A DNA stretch of 64,000 bases. Source: Labrus mixtus. Lineage: Eukaryota; Chordata; Actinopteri; Labriformes; Labridae. Position numbers and translations under genes: made by a program. The notes below the pieces were generated by a model. It saw only the letters and a program-made list of their open reading frames with translations. It ran no database searches and was not told the DNA's origin. Positions within the stretch are counted from its first letter, which is position 1. Each line of letters starts with the position of its first letter. Location: contig NC_083628.1 in the NCBI RefSeq assembly GCF_963584025.1, positions 22,527,544 through 22,591,543 of the forward strand. Reading direction: 5' to 3'. Below, one piece after another: positions 45,101 to 62,929 of this stretch.

Positions 45101-48100
45101 TTTTCTTTTCATATTGTCTACAAAGTATTGATGCCAGACAAACAGGCTTTAGGCAAACAAGCTGAAATACCTGTTGTTTTGTAAAGCCTTTTCCATTCTT
45201 TCGTTTACAAAAAACGCTTTTGTCAGGGCCGTCAATAACCGAGCAACATTTTCGATCAAATATTTAGTCTGGCTTTGTTCAAAGCTCAGAGAGGTGCAGG
45301 AGTGTATTATGTGTGTTTGTCATAGAAGAGGGCAGTGCCAGTTAAACCAGGTTTCCTGTGTGTATCCACCTGTGGGTCATCTCAAGCGCCCCACTGTATC
45401 CATGGAACCACAAAGGAAAGAGGGTCTGCTTTTTTAAGGGTTATTTTTGTTTTTCTTTGGGTGGAGGATATTGGTTGTTTTTTACTAATCCCCATTGGCA
45501 CATTGCCACAGTTACTAAGGTATCCTGTAACAGGTAAAAACATGTACCTGACACTGCTGCTCATACATAGTAGACAAAATGTAGGGGGAAAGTAGGACCT
45601 CTTTTGTTTCATAATTATTATATACACATAAGAATGACTATAAATATTTGAATAGATATTAAAGTGTATTAAAACATACATACTTTATGTTTTGTGTGTA
45701 CAGATTCTTGCTAACCTTGTGATGGAGACCCTCCATCCAGAGCTGAGAAACGTGATTGGTCCTCGCCTCAAGGGGAAGATGCAGCAGAGGCAGAGGAACT
45801 GGATGTTGGTGAGTTCCTGTCATACTGTACAGTCAGTGCACTGCAGTCATGCTGTATGAACACAGGAGACCCTCAAACAAGTCCAAACCAATAATTTTGA
45901 CGAGTGACTCTCTCCCCAGATCTCTGATGCAGTGTACAGGCAGGTCTTAACTCAGACCACCGGCCGGTATGATGCAATGGTTGATACCTGTGAGTCCCAG
46001 AGGTTTCAACTGGACGCCAGACTGCGAACCGATATGGACCAGATCATCACGTCTAAAGAACATGTCAGCAACAAGATCCGAGGTGACCCAAGATCTACGC
46101 CCAATAATCTTTCTGTCATGTTTCTTTTCTGCTTCAACAGCACAGTGAATAGTTTTCATCCAGTCATAATCAGTTTGATACAAATAACAGACACAGACAG
46201 TCCATCATGACTTTTTGCACAATGTGTTTTTCCGTCACAATACCACAAATAATTTAATCTCAACTTTTGCATTTTCCACAACATGCAGTCAGATATTATT
46301 CTACATCAATCCTGCAGATAAAAAGTGGCTTAAAAGTGAACTTTTTCCATATAAGGAGTATGAAGCATTTGACTATGGCTCATTGTGAAGTAGACAGACA
46401 TTGGTGTACCATCATGGAAATGTACCCAGTTTAAATCAGGAGATATAGATGTGGTTACACTTACACACTCAAAATACCCAGAGCAAAGCTTACAGGGCAG
46501 ATATGCTTCATAAATAACAACTGAAAACTGTGTTTGATCTTGGAAAATCATTGACTTATAAAAAGTAACAAGGCTCCAGAAAGAAGTGTTGTGAGAGAGT
46601 GAGTTTCTACTCAAAGGAATATGTTCCACAGATTGTACTTTTAGCAATGTAAAGGAAGTAAGAAATGAAAAAGAGGCTTTGCACTTGAACAAGATAGAAT
46701 ACAAAAGGACTTGCTTCACTTTGTGCTCGACGTAATATGATCGTCAAGAACTCAAGTACACTCCTCATTGTCTACCTCATTGAGATGAAGCCATGGGTTC
46801 TCTGGTTCAGGGGTTATTGGCACATTAAGTAGATTGACCTGGTCACTGAATAACGCCACACGTCTCAAGTTACTGACAAGTGTTTCTATTTTTAAATTTT
46901 TAAACTTCCTCTGTAGATTAACTTCCCTCTAATATCATCATTTCACACCTCTGTTTTTACACTCTGCATGTTCTCCTCACAGTATGAATTCAGCATGTTT
47001 GTTTTTCCCCTATCACCTGTTCATTCTGATTGATTACCTTTGAGCCTGTCAGCTTTCTATTCAAAAGATGTCTTGGCACAAGCTGCTCATATTTTCATGT
47101 ATGTTGTGTCTCATTGAGCTAAAGTGGTAGGACTGCATTCCCTCACCTGTGCTGTACAAAGCTGTTTCTGACTTTATCCCACAGATAAGGCTCAAGAGGC
47201 TCAAATCAGCTGCACAGAATTATGCAAATACATGTAACGTGAGAGAAATGCAGAAATCTGAGACGTAATCCAGGCTGGGGAATGTATTTTGTCGGCCTCT
47301 TTTTAGATGAAATTAGATCATGTTCTGTGCAATTGGGTGTATCTTACAGGGCTTCCACTGAAGGAACAAAATTGTCATCGCAAACATACCAAACATTTCA
47401 ACCTGGTAGTAAACAATACACTTAAGCTTATTGTGATCAAATATTTGAAGAGTTCATCAGAGCCAGGCCTTTGTGGTCCCTCGTACTTTGACTGACTCCC
47501 CAACAACATCTGTATCGGTATTTTTCTCACTTTTTTATGTCATCCTCCACATGTCAATGCTGGCGTGCAGCTCTGGTGTTGCCCAAAGCAGAGAAAACCC
47601 TACGGTCAAATGTCCAGCCCTACATCAGCTCCATCTTGGAGGCCCTGATGGACCCCACCAGCCGAGGTTTCTCCGAGGTCCGGGATGTTTTCTTCAGGGA
47701 GCTGGTGGAGATCAGCAAGAACTCGATAAACGGAGGGGACAAAGAGAAACTTGGAGATGTGAGTCATGTTTTTTACATTTCAGATATTTCTTAAACTCTT
47801 CTGTTCTGTACATTTATACATCATATGTAGACCTATATTATAGGTGTTCAAAGTAACACAAGTCGTCATTAGCTGTTTTATGATAAAGGTCAAAGCGAAT
47901 AACAAAAAGCAAAACACGTCCATCAACAACAAGAGTTTTTATTTCTATACAAGCTTTACGATTTACAGCATGCTAAAGAAACAGCCTTTTGTTTTTTTAA
48001 CATTTTACACACATTGAGTGATGCATGTGACAGTTAAAAGATAGCAGGATATATTGTTGTACACCACTTTATCCACAGGGGGGCGACAAAATCACACAAA

Positions 48101-51100
48101 ACAGAAGTTCCTCAAAGGAGCTTTAACCTAAATCTGTTACTTGCAGCATTGGCTGCAAAAACAACAACAACAACAACAATACTACACAAGCCATTTTCAC
48201 AAAGATTGTTGGCCTTTTTTCCAGATAAATTGTGTCACAGAGATACACGTCAACAGGAACAAATCCAAAGATTGATGAATTGGGGGTTAGGGTTAACTTC
48301 AGTTCAGGATTTTGTCTGAGGCCATATAATCAAAAGATTATGAGAGAACATAAGAGGCAGTGTGTTGTTGAATTCTTGGCTGTATGTGATCCTTATTAGA
48401 AGTCAGGGAGTGTCCTTAGCTTTTACTCTGTTTTGTATAAAACTTGCACCAACTTGATCCCCCGTTATCCTCCTTCTCTATTGTCCTTCAATCAGCACAT
48501 GGAGAGGCTGTCCATGCTCGCCTTCCACCCGGTGAAGATGCAAAGCTGCTATGAAAATATGGAGCAGCTCAATCTGGAGGGGCTGCAGCAGAGATTCGAT
48601 GTCTCCAACCCCTCTGTGTTTGTCAGCAGGGCTCAGATCATCATGAGGGAGGTAAGGCTCAACAAGAGGTTTCTCTTACATAACACAAAAATCAACATGT
48701 ACACAAGCCTTGTCAAAATGCATGAAAACACCTTCTGATGTGGTCCTGCCTGTGGTGAAATCTCTACTTACACCTGCTGGACAAAATGAGTATCACAATC
48801 TGTAACAATAAATAATCTGAGGCCCAGCTGTTGTTTACTTTCACATCCAACATCAGTTGTTTTCTTCTGCTTCTGTATGAAATAAAACTTAATATATTTG
48901 TTTGACAGCAAATGGACAACGCAGTGTACACCTTTGAGCAACTGCTGAATCAGTCTTTGGAGGCTCAGGGGGATGATGACATGTGCAAGACCATCCAGCG
49001 ATGCCAAGAGAGAGTTCTCAAGGTAAAGAAAAACCACTTAAAAGATTGAAGGACATGGTGAAGTTGGTCAAAGTAGGATAGATGATTGGTATAATGATTT
49101 GTAGCTCATTTTGATCTGAATACACAGAAACTTTGAACAAAAAGTGTAAACAAACTGAGGTCCTTTTTGTAAAGAATGATCCAGAAAATGTATTATCTTT
49201 AATAATTAAGTAGGGAGAAGTGACGTGTTGAAATGAAAGAGTGAATTCACCTTAAGGCCTGAATGTGTTTCTGTTCTCTTCCCCTGTCAGAAATACGATT
49301 ATGACAGCAGCACAGTGAGAAAGAAGTTCTTCAGAGAGGCTCTCCTGCAGATCATCATCCCGTACATGCTGCAGCAGCTGTCACCATCCTTCTCATCTGT
49401 GAGTAGCACCAAACACAGCCACACATCACCTCACTTCAATCAATCAATTAATCAATTAATCAATTAATCAAACTTTATTTATATATCACTGAAAAAGTGA
49501 TTGATGAAAAAGTAGTTTGTAAAATCATTGAGAGACTAATGCACACCAATAAGAATTTAATAAAATAACAATAAAAGGATGGAAAAAAAAGTATTAAAAG
49601 ACCAGACATAAAAGCAATAAGATAATAAAATGAATACACAAAAGAAACATCGAAGCTTGTAGTAAGATAAAAATAAATACATTATAGCCATAAAACTAAA
49701 AAGCACTATATTAAAGCCAGACTGCTCCTCTCAGACCCTCTGGAAGGTTGTTCAACAGTCTTGGAGTGTAAACACTTGGAATCGACGCATTACAGTATTA
49801 CATGATCATTAGATTATTCATAAGAGTGACTGTACTGAACGGCTGCTCTATGCAAAGCCATGAGTAGAAACAGTGACTTACTGTATGTAGACACCCATTA
49901 GGCCTGTCCCACACCGGACCACCGCCCAACCTTTGCCTTTGTTTGCTCGAGCCTTGTCTCTAACAGACCTCATTCACAGATCTATTTGGTCCAAGAAAAA
50001 ATTATAAGAAATCCATATCACCCAAAATGCAATCAGAAAGAGTGTTTTTATGTTGCAACAAAGAAAATGTAACAAATGAACAAACATAGAGCAAGAAAAC
50101 GTGTCATTAGCGTTTTCAACTTCTGCTTCTGACTTATTTTACATAATAATCAACCCCCCAGAAATGTCAATTTTATTCTACTTAGAATAAAAAAATAGAT
50201 CTTAATTGTCATGATTATAAAACAACACAATGCAGTTAAACAGCTCTTTTTTGTGGCAGCACAAATAAGACACAACAGTAAAAACACAATAGTAAAAGGC
50301 ACTGTAGTCCAGCTGCTCTTCCTCCTTCAGTTAGCTACATCCTTGCCAGTGGATGAGTGTGACTTTACACCACTAAAAAAACACAAGTGAGCACTTAGCA
50401 AAAGGGACGTATGCCTACAAGATGGATCAGGATATATAAATACACTAATTTGATAATGTTGTGCAGGGAAATCAACTCACTGATTGAACTTTATTCACCT
50501 CATCTCATCTGCAGGAGCTGCCTCGCTTTAAAGAGCTCATCTTTGAGGACTTCTCCCGTTTCCTGCTGGTTGAAAACATGTTCGAGGAGGTGGTGCTGCA
50601 GTCTGTCTCTAAGGACATTATGATGGGTGAGGACTAAAAAAAAATAAAAAGTGAGCAAAGTGTATTTCACCATCGTCTAACAAACTGATGATTGATTTTC
50701 TTGTCTTCCTCTTTAGCTGTGAAGGAGGCCGCTGTCCAGAGGAGACACAACCTCTACAGGGACAGCATCATTCTGAGCAACAGCGACCCCAACATGGTCC
50801 TCCTCGGAGAAGACTCTCAGGTGGACTGGGCCGCCAAATTTGGGGTTGATGAGATAGAGGGACCTGAAGGTGGTGGTAAGATTGACGGAGGAGGCTCTGT
50901 GAGCAGACGCAGGCAGGTGGTGTCCATGATCCAGCTGGATGGGGTTCCTCTAGCCTACGAGTCCTGCCTGGAGGTCCCAGGGGTGGATCTTATCCCAGAA
51001 GAGGATGCTGATGTGTCTGAGGCCAAAGAGGATGATGAGGATGAGAAGGAGGAGGAGGAGGGGGAAGAGGAGGAGGAAGAGGAGGATGTCTTCGGCCCAC

Positions 51101-51642
51101 TTGATGATCCCAAGTCTCCAGACAGCGTGAACGAGATCAGAGACCTGATCAACCCGGTGGTGGAGATGGTGGTTCCTGTTCCCGAGTCAGAGGAGAACGT
51201 GAGCGAAGAGGCCGACGGGACCGAGCCGACCATCAGCACCATCACCATGGAGGACGGGGTGCAGGAGGACGTGACACACGTGACCACCGTAGTGGAGGAC
51301 GTCCCCAGGAAGTCCCCGCGCGACAAGTCGTCCACGCAGTCACTTCTCCAGCATCTGAAAGGAAGCACGAAGAAGAAAGCCGATCCGGAGCATCAGGAGG
51401 AAACGGCCATCGAGAACGCCATCGAGGAAATAGAGACGGCGGCGCAGGAAGACGACAGTGAAGGGAGTGAGTCGTCGCCGAAGCCAGTGTCAGCAACGGA
51501 CTTGAGCTCACACGGCGACAGCGGCTTCCAGTCACCAACCAATGAGGGTCTGGATGAAGGTGAGCCTCAGCCACTCACTAACGGTCTGAACAGAGAGGAC
51601 AAAATCATCGACCCAGTAGAAGTGGAGGTGATGGTAGCGTAG
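19514..51642 (+). CDS. niban2: niban2 (FAM129B/Minerva), PH-domain Niban protein, complete
   Basis: Membrane and cell-junction scaffold of the Niban family, an ERK-pathway substrate and anti-apoptotic in mammals. Exons: 19514-19568, 26625-26755, 31809-31937, 32029-32134, 33259-33426, 41820-41935, 45704-45808, 45920-46082, 47571-47758, 48496-48651, 48909-49022, 49291-49398, 50515-50626, 50717-51642. All are GT-AG with consistent phase; 2577 nt, 858 residues (human 746). Starts MGDVVSAHLDESRK. The PH domain is about 68-195 (IFSGNLFQH, LILWHPYARHYYFC). The helical body runs about 200-560 (TDMDQIITSKEH, KMQSCYENME, KYDYDSSTVRKKFFREALLQ). The tail keeps RRRQVVSMIQ, SPDSVNEIRDL and LLQHLKG, and has an acidic run at about 657-680. 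FSGNLFQH and WHPYARHYYFC favour NIBAN2 over NIBAN1 and NIBAN3. The exon 5 donor (GTAACA) is weak. Confidence 0.96.
22141..22198 (+). repeat. Exact 29-bp tandem duplication inside the LINE remnant
   Basis: Two identical 29-mers, 22141-22169 and 22170-22198, each starting GGTCGTTTATTGTGG. They span the region equivalent to the start of the reverse transcriptase (GITLLS-like codons). The identity means the duplication is younger than the general decay of the element. Confidence 0.95.
22342..23442. mobile_element. 1.1-kb non-autonomous hAT element nested in the LINE
   Basis: Ends are CAGAGGTGTCAA and its inverse TTGACACCTCTG. Flanking 8-mers CTTAGAAA (22334-22341) and CTTAAAAA (23443-23450) match at 7 of 8 bases, as expected for an old hAT target duplication. 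Subterminal regions are rich in ACTTTTACTT/AAGTAAAA units in both orientations. No transposase frame is present; the 87-residue minus frame inside (22728-22991) shows no DDE or BED signature. Confidence 0.85.
24045..24172 (+). repeat. (GGATGGAT)-tailed retroposon fragment within the LINE
   Basis: GACTGGTGACCTGTCCAGGG, then TACCCTGCCTCTTTCCCAAT, then ending ATAATGGATGGATGGA. This is a common fish LINE/SINE 3' end. It interrupts the RTE-like text, which resumes at about 24173. Likely the same family as 14477-14690 in the opposite orientation. Confidence 0.65.
27124..27250. repeat. About 3 copies of a ~40-bp tandem repeat in the LINE 3' UTR
   Basis: Unit carries AAGCAGGTAAAAGACCTTAC followed by TCATTGTTATGTTAC. 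Copies begin near 27132, 27177 and 27216, with small indels. Confidence 0.8.
27480..27605. repeat. G-rich tandem repeat with G-quadruplex motif
   Basis: Diverged units of about 55-60 bp contain ATCCGGTGGGGAGGGGG and TTCTGGCAGGCNGTCAACCA. At 27495-27525 there are G-runs of 4, 5, 8 and 4 separated by short loops, which satisfies the usual G4 pattern on the plus strand. That strand is antisense to the LINE. Confidence 0.8.
27701..27744. repeat. (GA)n microsatellite in the LINE 3' UTR
   Basis: About 22 GA units following TATATGCACA. Confidence 0.95.
27823..28190 (-). pseudogene. LINE ORF2 C-terminal segment
   Basis: Frame reading TRTRKRDHITPVLAALHWLP, IEFKILLLTYKALNGQAPSY and FKNRLKTFLFDQSYS. 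These are the standard C-terminal block of fish L2/CR1-like ORF2 proteins, after the RT domain. The RT palm and fingers (including the expected YADD-like box) are absent, removed by the deletion just upstream. Confidence 0.85.
28190..29105 (-). pseudogene. LINE ORF2 endonuclease C-half and linker
   Basis: Open frame from about 29105 leftward to the deletion junction. Motifs in order: YRPPGPYSEF, VVGDFNIHVD (catalytic GDFN box), THHFNHTLDL, and LLSDHFLI (SDH box of APE-type endonuclease). The pre-RT linker follows (RRRVAPWFNSET, ENKGNPRYLFSTVARLTE). The first half of the endonuclease (catalytic N and E boxes) is missing, and a TGA closes the frame at its 5' side. Confidence 0.85.
29168..29725 (-). 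CDS. LINE ORF1 protein with SGNH/GDSL esterase domain (185 codons, open)
   Basis: Complete open frame from an in-frame ATG. GDSIVRN supplies the block I serine, GTNDSR is block III, and DGIHPT is block V with the Asp-x-x-His pair. The order and spacing fit an SGNH hydrolase. ORF1 esterases of this type are established in CR1-like LINEs (lipid or membrane role proposed). No zinc-finger or PHD part is visible in this frame, so the N-terminus may be lost. It lies antisense in a niban2 intron, so host expression is not implied. Confidence 0.8.
   Translation of the reverse strand: MVPHQPLHVSNKFSPLSDTPTENKTLIIGDSIVRNVKLAKSAGIVRCIPGARAGDIASHLKLLTKTKGRFDTIVIHVGTNDSRLRQSEVTKVNVESVCTFAKTMSDSVVFSGPLPNQTSDDMYSRMSSLNRWLSRWCPAHDVGFIHNWQSFWGKPGLLARDGIHPTLDGAALLSRNIAEVISPKP
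31105..31134. repeat. Retroposon-tail fragment (same family as 55-110)
   Basis: CACTTTATTGATTCCCAGAG followed by GGGGAATTC. Diverged copy of the block at 55-110. Confidence 0.5.
35408..35628. repeat. (GTGA)n tetranucleotide array
   Basis: Interrupted GAGT units, with GAAGGAATAAAT and GGGAGCGAG variants recurring about every 60-80 bases. The variants suggest a higher-order unit as well as the 4-bp unit. Confidence 0.9.
36852..36891. repeat. (CA)n microsatellite
   Basis: CACACGCACACGCA variants and then pure CA units. Confidence 0.95.
39092..39159. repeat. (CA)n microsatellite
   Basis: About 34 CA units with one GACA interruption near the left end. Confidence 0.95.
44127..44475 (-). promoter_or_regulatory. 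Candidate antisense promoter and first exon inside niban2 intron 6
   Basis: Read on the minus strand: two ATTGG (inverted CCAAT) boxes at about 44456-44468, a GC box (GCGGGCGG, near 44437-44444), a TATTTAAA box (44427-44434), then a second GC box (44410-44418). Splice-donor matches follow at 44243 (CTGCAG|GTAACT) and 44127 (TCTGAG|GTAAGT). A short ATG frame (MSFSE) leads into the second donor. The region is a G+C-rich island in an AT-rich intron. No downstream exon was identified; it could be an antisense lncRNA start or an unused element. Confidence 0.35.
48158..48178. repeat. (AAC)n short microsatellite
   Basis: Seven ACA/AAC units in niban2 intron 9. Confidence 0.9.
49438..49800 (-). repeat. 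LINE 3'-end fragment in niban2 intron 12
   Basis: CAAT/TAAT repeat tail, then CAAACTTTATTTATATATCA and an A-rich body. It ends with GACCCTCTGGAAGGTTGTTC, similar to the 3' segment of the LINE at 27.05-29.76 kb. Minus orientation is inferred from the tail side. Confidence 0.6.
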
Positions 51643-53010
51643 GAAGACGATCCTCTGAACAGAACTCTGAAACAGCAGGAGGATATGTAAAAAACAGCAG
51701 AGGGTGCGTCCCATGTAGTGGGAGAGAAGTGGAATGGATAAGGACTTTATTTAAGTGTTGCCTTCTCTTTATTGTTGTTCATATTGCACACTCTAACCAC
51801 CTTTACTAGACTATTTTTGTGGTGATAGGTTTCTCTATATGCAAGTTATTCAATCTTAAAGAAAGCTTCTCTCTGATGTTGTATGTCACTGTATTCAACT
51901 TATCACTTCACTGCTTTGTCACAAGGATCCGGGGATTTAAAGTCATAATCACATTTTTTTTAAGTTATTCATGTTTTAATTGTATTGTATTATGTTTACA
52001 TAAGCTCCGTCTGTAAACATAAACAACAAAAAACAAGGCCTTTATTTTGAAATGATTTCTCACATCAACACAGTTGAATAAATGACGGATTGTGCCTTTA
52101 ACTTTACTACAGGTGAATGCATTCCTCTTCCTGAGCAGCAGGGGGCGCTACAGTCAACCTTTAAATGTTGCATGGGGAGATGCATCGCTCATTTTCACAT
52201 TTATTTTTTAGAAATACTGGTTTCTATTTTTGTAATTTTAAAGATATGAAGTGTGTTGACCTAATACTTTTCTGTACAAGTGGCCTTTATGTTTCAAAAC
52301 TACATACTCAACCTGACAGGAATCTTTTATACTTTCATTGTGATCTGATCATTGAGCTCACTTCACTCACTACCATGCAAAAAAATAAAATGAAATTACA
52401 CTTTTTTTCCACTCTTTACCTGTGGGTCAAAGGTCAAGATCTGCAATCAACCAGAGTTTAACTTGAGGATGTTGATGAACTTGTAATTACGAGCGAGATT
52501 CTAAATGTTGATTCTGAATATAACTGTAACTTCATTTTTTCTAACTTAATACAAAGTGAACAGACTAGTTGAATTTTACAGAACTCCTACATCCTTATGT
52601 GTAAAGATTTAACCAGAAAAAAAACAAAGACAATAAGATGAAATTATTCTGTGGGAAACATTTGGTTATTTTGTCTGTAAATAAAGAAGACGCAGGTGTT
52701 CTGTGAATCCAGCACTGACTCATGATAAAAAGAAGATAATGAACTCTGTACTGTAGCAGTGTGTAAATAAATATTAGGCTTAAACCACAGTTACCTGGGA
52801 GATATTTGGTAAGTGTTTATATTAAAGGAGCTTCATTTGGCAGGAAGTTTCCTGTAGAGACATCCTTAACGTGCTACAATGTTCAGGGAAATCTGAGACG
52901 ATCATTCTTAAATTGTATTTCGGTGTTGACAAACTTTGATGCATGTTCAGCTTTCCCACCAAAAGGAGACTCTTGAGGTGCCCATGTTTAAAATAAAGAC
53001 TTCACACAAA
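51643..53010 (+). other. niban2: niban2 3' UTR and polyadenylation signals
   Basis: After the TAG, plus-strand AATAAA hexamers occur at 52077-52082, 52680-52685, 52766-52771 and 52992-52997. The actual cleavage site cannot be chosen from sequence alone; several are likely alternatives. Confidence 0.6.
52133..52151 (+). promoter_or_regulatory. CTCF-like motif in the niban2 3' UTR
   Basis: GAGCAGCAGGGGGCGCTAC matches the CTCF core in the same orientation as the site at 18886. The two motifs bracket niban2. Confidence 0.55.
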
Positions 53011-53179
53011 TATCTGACCAGGAACAGAAAACAAGGGGAGAGGCCTGAGGAAAAGAGGAAGTGTCCTTTTTCTAAGAGGGAGAAGAAATATTAAAAGTCT
53101 GTATACAAAAACACCATGTGGTTAATTCATGTATGGAAGGGTAGAGTGTAATATTTATATACATAAATACAGTTCAAAC

Positions 53180-54692
53180 AATATTTTAACATCTCCATTT
53201 TTATTGAAATTTGTACAAATCAAGTCACCTTGTCATTGAACCTCCTCTGTGAGTACAAACTGATCACTTCCTGTTTAGAAATCCAGAAAAACGAGCATCG
53301 TGAAATTAATTACACATTATTTTGTCCCCAGCGTCACTCATTCTAGCGGATAGATTAGTTAGACTCCGTTACTGTACATCTCTAGTGGACCGACTAAAGC
53401 TGCAGTGTCATTTTAAACGCTGATGAAACATTTTCAATTCCTGCTCATTTGAGGAGTCACTTCCCTGTTGTGAAATCGCCTCATCACTCCCTCAACGGCA
53501 CATCTGAGTAGTCCACTTTAGATTCAAACATTAGAGCTGTTAATTAAAGTGGAGGACCACTGACTACCACCATGCTTCTGCTTCTTTATTGTCCTCTTCT
53601 GGCTCTTTTTCTTCCTGAATTATATCAAAGAAAAACATGGATGAATAAAGCTCGTTCATCAACTGTGTTCTCGATTTTTGTTCAAGATGATATGTTGATA
53701 TATTTTTTTTTTTTTTAAAGTGATATGAAAATGTATCATAATAAGAATTAGTCATAGAAATACTTTGTCCCTAAAGCGTAGAAAGGCGTCTTTTAGTAAT
53801 GAATACTTCTAAAATGTTGGACAGGCACACAGTGGTTTCTGTCTTTGTAGTTCTATCAATGATTTCTAAAGGAGCACATGATCAGCTCTCATTGTCCCCT
53901 GACATTATTGTGAGAGCGACACTGATCAGTTAGTGAACCAAGATGACACATCAGAAAAGTTCTTACAAGCTACGATCATATGATCCAGTTCCTGAATCTA
54001 AATAAAGTCTTGTGACCAGTTAATCTTAATGTCAGCCTAAAGTCTGCTTCTGTCTCAATGCAAAAACACATCTAACTCGCTCATTTCCACTTTGAAGGTG
54101 TCAAAAGCGTATCGAGTATTTAGGTGAAGCATTAATCTTTGACTGATCTGCAGAGTCACAACACCTTTGAACTGTTGAGTTAAATACAGGGAAATGTGTA
54201 GTGGTTAACAAGCTCTGTCATTGAGGATCAGAAATGAACAAAACAAAGAAACAATGGTTATATGCATGAGTGACTTCCCAAACTAAAGCTTTCTGAACCT
54301 CTGCTGTGGAACATTTCAAACACAGATCTCCGCTTTGTTCATTTTATTTTAATAACATTTGAAAGAAGCTGCATGCTCCCCTGGAGACTACAATCCATTT
54401 TCACACGTGTGCTGCTCGAGTGCATAAGTTAGACTTTGCGTTTAAAGCAGAGTTTTGTCCCTTTCACCATAGACTTTGTAAATCCAGTTGAAGCATTTCG
54501 GAGTTCAAAAAATCCTGATACATAAACCGCAGGAAGTCCATAGAACCTGGTGTCTCAACACATTCAGATGTTTGCGTTTTGGACAGTTAGTGTTGTGTGG
54601 CTCATTCTGTAGCGCACACGCTAAGACCAACTGAACAACAGTCAGTCTACAGGTTTCCTGTTTACAGAATCCTGTGTGAACCCTCCATGCCA
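53180..54692 (-). other. slc31a2: Probable slc31a2 3' UTR
   Basis: Follows the slc31a2 stop on the minus strand. Minus-strand AATAAA signals are near 53585-53590 and 53198-53205. The tail points at the niban2 3' UTR, so the two transcripts converge with little space between them. Confidence 0.45.
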
Positions 54693-61715
<7,023 letters not shown>

Positions 61716-62019
61716 CACGGTGAACTCCTGAGCGCAGGCTAACACCACAGTTTGTGTAGTTACAGACCACACTTCTCCATTCCCAAAGTGACCCGGGCTC
61801 CAATTGTTGAAGTGAAGTCAAGTACGTCCCATTTGTAAAGTGACCCAGCTTCTTCAGTCAACGCAGCGGAAAGTAGGAGGCTACCGTGTGAGGCTACCTC
61901 ATGACTTTAAACAATAAACAGAGGGCTCACGGTAAGTGGAGTTCATAAGCGACATGGAACAAAAACACCGAGCGACTAAATGTTCTTTCAAGCCGAGTTG
62001 AAGTCGTCCGGACACTCAC

Positions 62020-62057
62020 ATGTTATCGTCGATGTCGATAAAGTCGGGAACAGACAT
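62020..62057 (-). other. Upstream exon with acidic 12-codon uORF, slc31a2
   Basis: ATG at 62057 starts MSVPDFIDIDDN. It is followed by a good donor match (AT|GTGAGT, exon end 62020). It does not extend the slc31a2 frame under any standard splice I could draw. Unspliced it ends after 13 codons. It could instead be the first exon of an unrecognised gene. Confidence 0.35.
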
Positions 62058-62123
62058 TGTAAATGTGTGTTTAATCCGTAATAATGTTGCTTATTTGAGC
62101 CTACAAATGTAACAGACAAAGGT

Positions 62124-62135
62124 ACGCATGCGCAT
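62124..62135. promoter_or_regulatory. slc31a2: NRF1-like motif
   Basis: ACGCATGCGCAT is close to the NRF1 palindrome. It is about 70 nt upstream of the 62057 ATG. Confidence 0.45.
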
Positions 62136-62160
62136 CAAATTCCTCCGGGATAAATCATGG

Positions 62161-62170
62161 GTCACGTGAC
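62161..62170. promoter_or_regulatory. slc31a2: CLEAR / E-box palindrome GTCACGTGAC at the slc31a2 promoter
   Basis: Exact 10-bp palindrome matching the CLEAR (TFEB/TFE3) and USF consensus. It lies about 450 bp upstream of the slc31a2 start codon and 104 bp upstream of the upstream ATG. Three CGAAGGCA/CCGAAG repeats follow at 62173-62198. Confidence 0.6.
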
Positions 62171-62814
62171 AGGCGAAGGCAGCCGAAGGCACCCGAAGTA
62201 TATATTCTCCCTACGCTGTAAAATAAATAATGTAGCCCCAGTCCACAAAGTGAGCCTTCAGGCTTAAAGCATCACGACAACTTCAAATGTTGTTTTTTTA
62301 GAGTTAATAATTTGATACGCCTCTGAAACATAATCTCTTTTTATAGACTAGTTAATGGTGAATAGGCCTACTTGAGGCACATTTTTAAATTGGTTAGAAG
62401 ATATAGATTTCTAATATTTGGGGATGTCCTATAACCAAAGTGCTCTTGCCGCTTTGTAAGAAGGGATATTAATTTAGTAACTCCTATTTCATGTCTCCCT
62501 GTTTAATGTGATTTACTGCAACTGCATCAACAAACAGCATATATATCCAAGTCTTATTTTGATTTGTGTCACCATGGAAACAACCTTTTACCCCTTATTA
62601 TAACATTTATCCTCTGTATTTTTGAACATGCAGATTTAAGGACAGCTCTGAATTTTCTCACCATTCACTTTCTTTGGTGATTCCTGCAGTTTACCCACTT
62701 TTTTTTTTTCAAATGAGATATGCCTATATAGGCTACACTTAAATCCAGCTCTAATTATTTTGTCAACATGATTTCCTGTTTTAATGTTTTCTCTTAAGTA
62801 GACATGTGACTACA

Positions 62815-62880
62815 TTGGCTGGGGATCGAACCCTCAACCTTCCAGTGGAGAGATGACTAACACTGAGCCACAGTGTCAGG
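62815..62880. repeat. tRNA-like SINE remnant
   Basis: GGCTGGGGATCGAACCCTCA with CACTGAGCCACAGTGTC resembles the antisense tRNA-like head of fish SINEs. Too short and diverged for a functional tRNA. Confidence 0.4.
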
Positions 62881-62929
62881 AGCACAATTTGTTTCTATCC
62901 ACATAAACAACAGACACATGTCATATACT

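Noticed and set aside
50955..51368. 137-residue minus-strand open frame, Ser/Thr-rich
   Set aside because: It is the antisense shadow of the acidic, Glu/Asp-rich niban2 last exon; there are no splice sites, family motifs or promoter.
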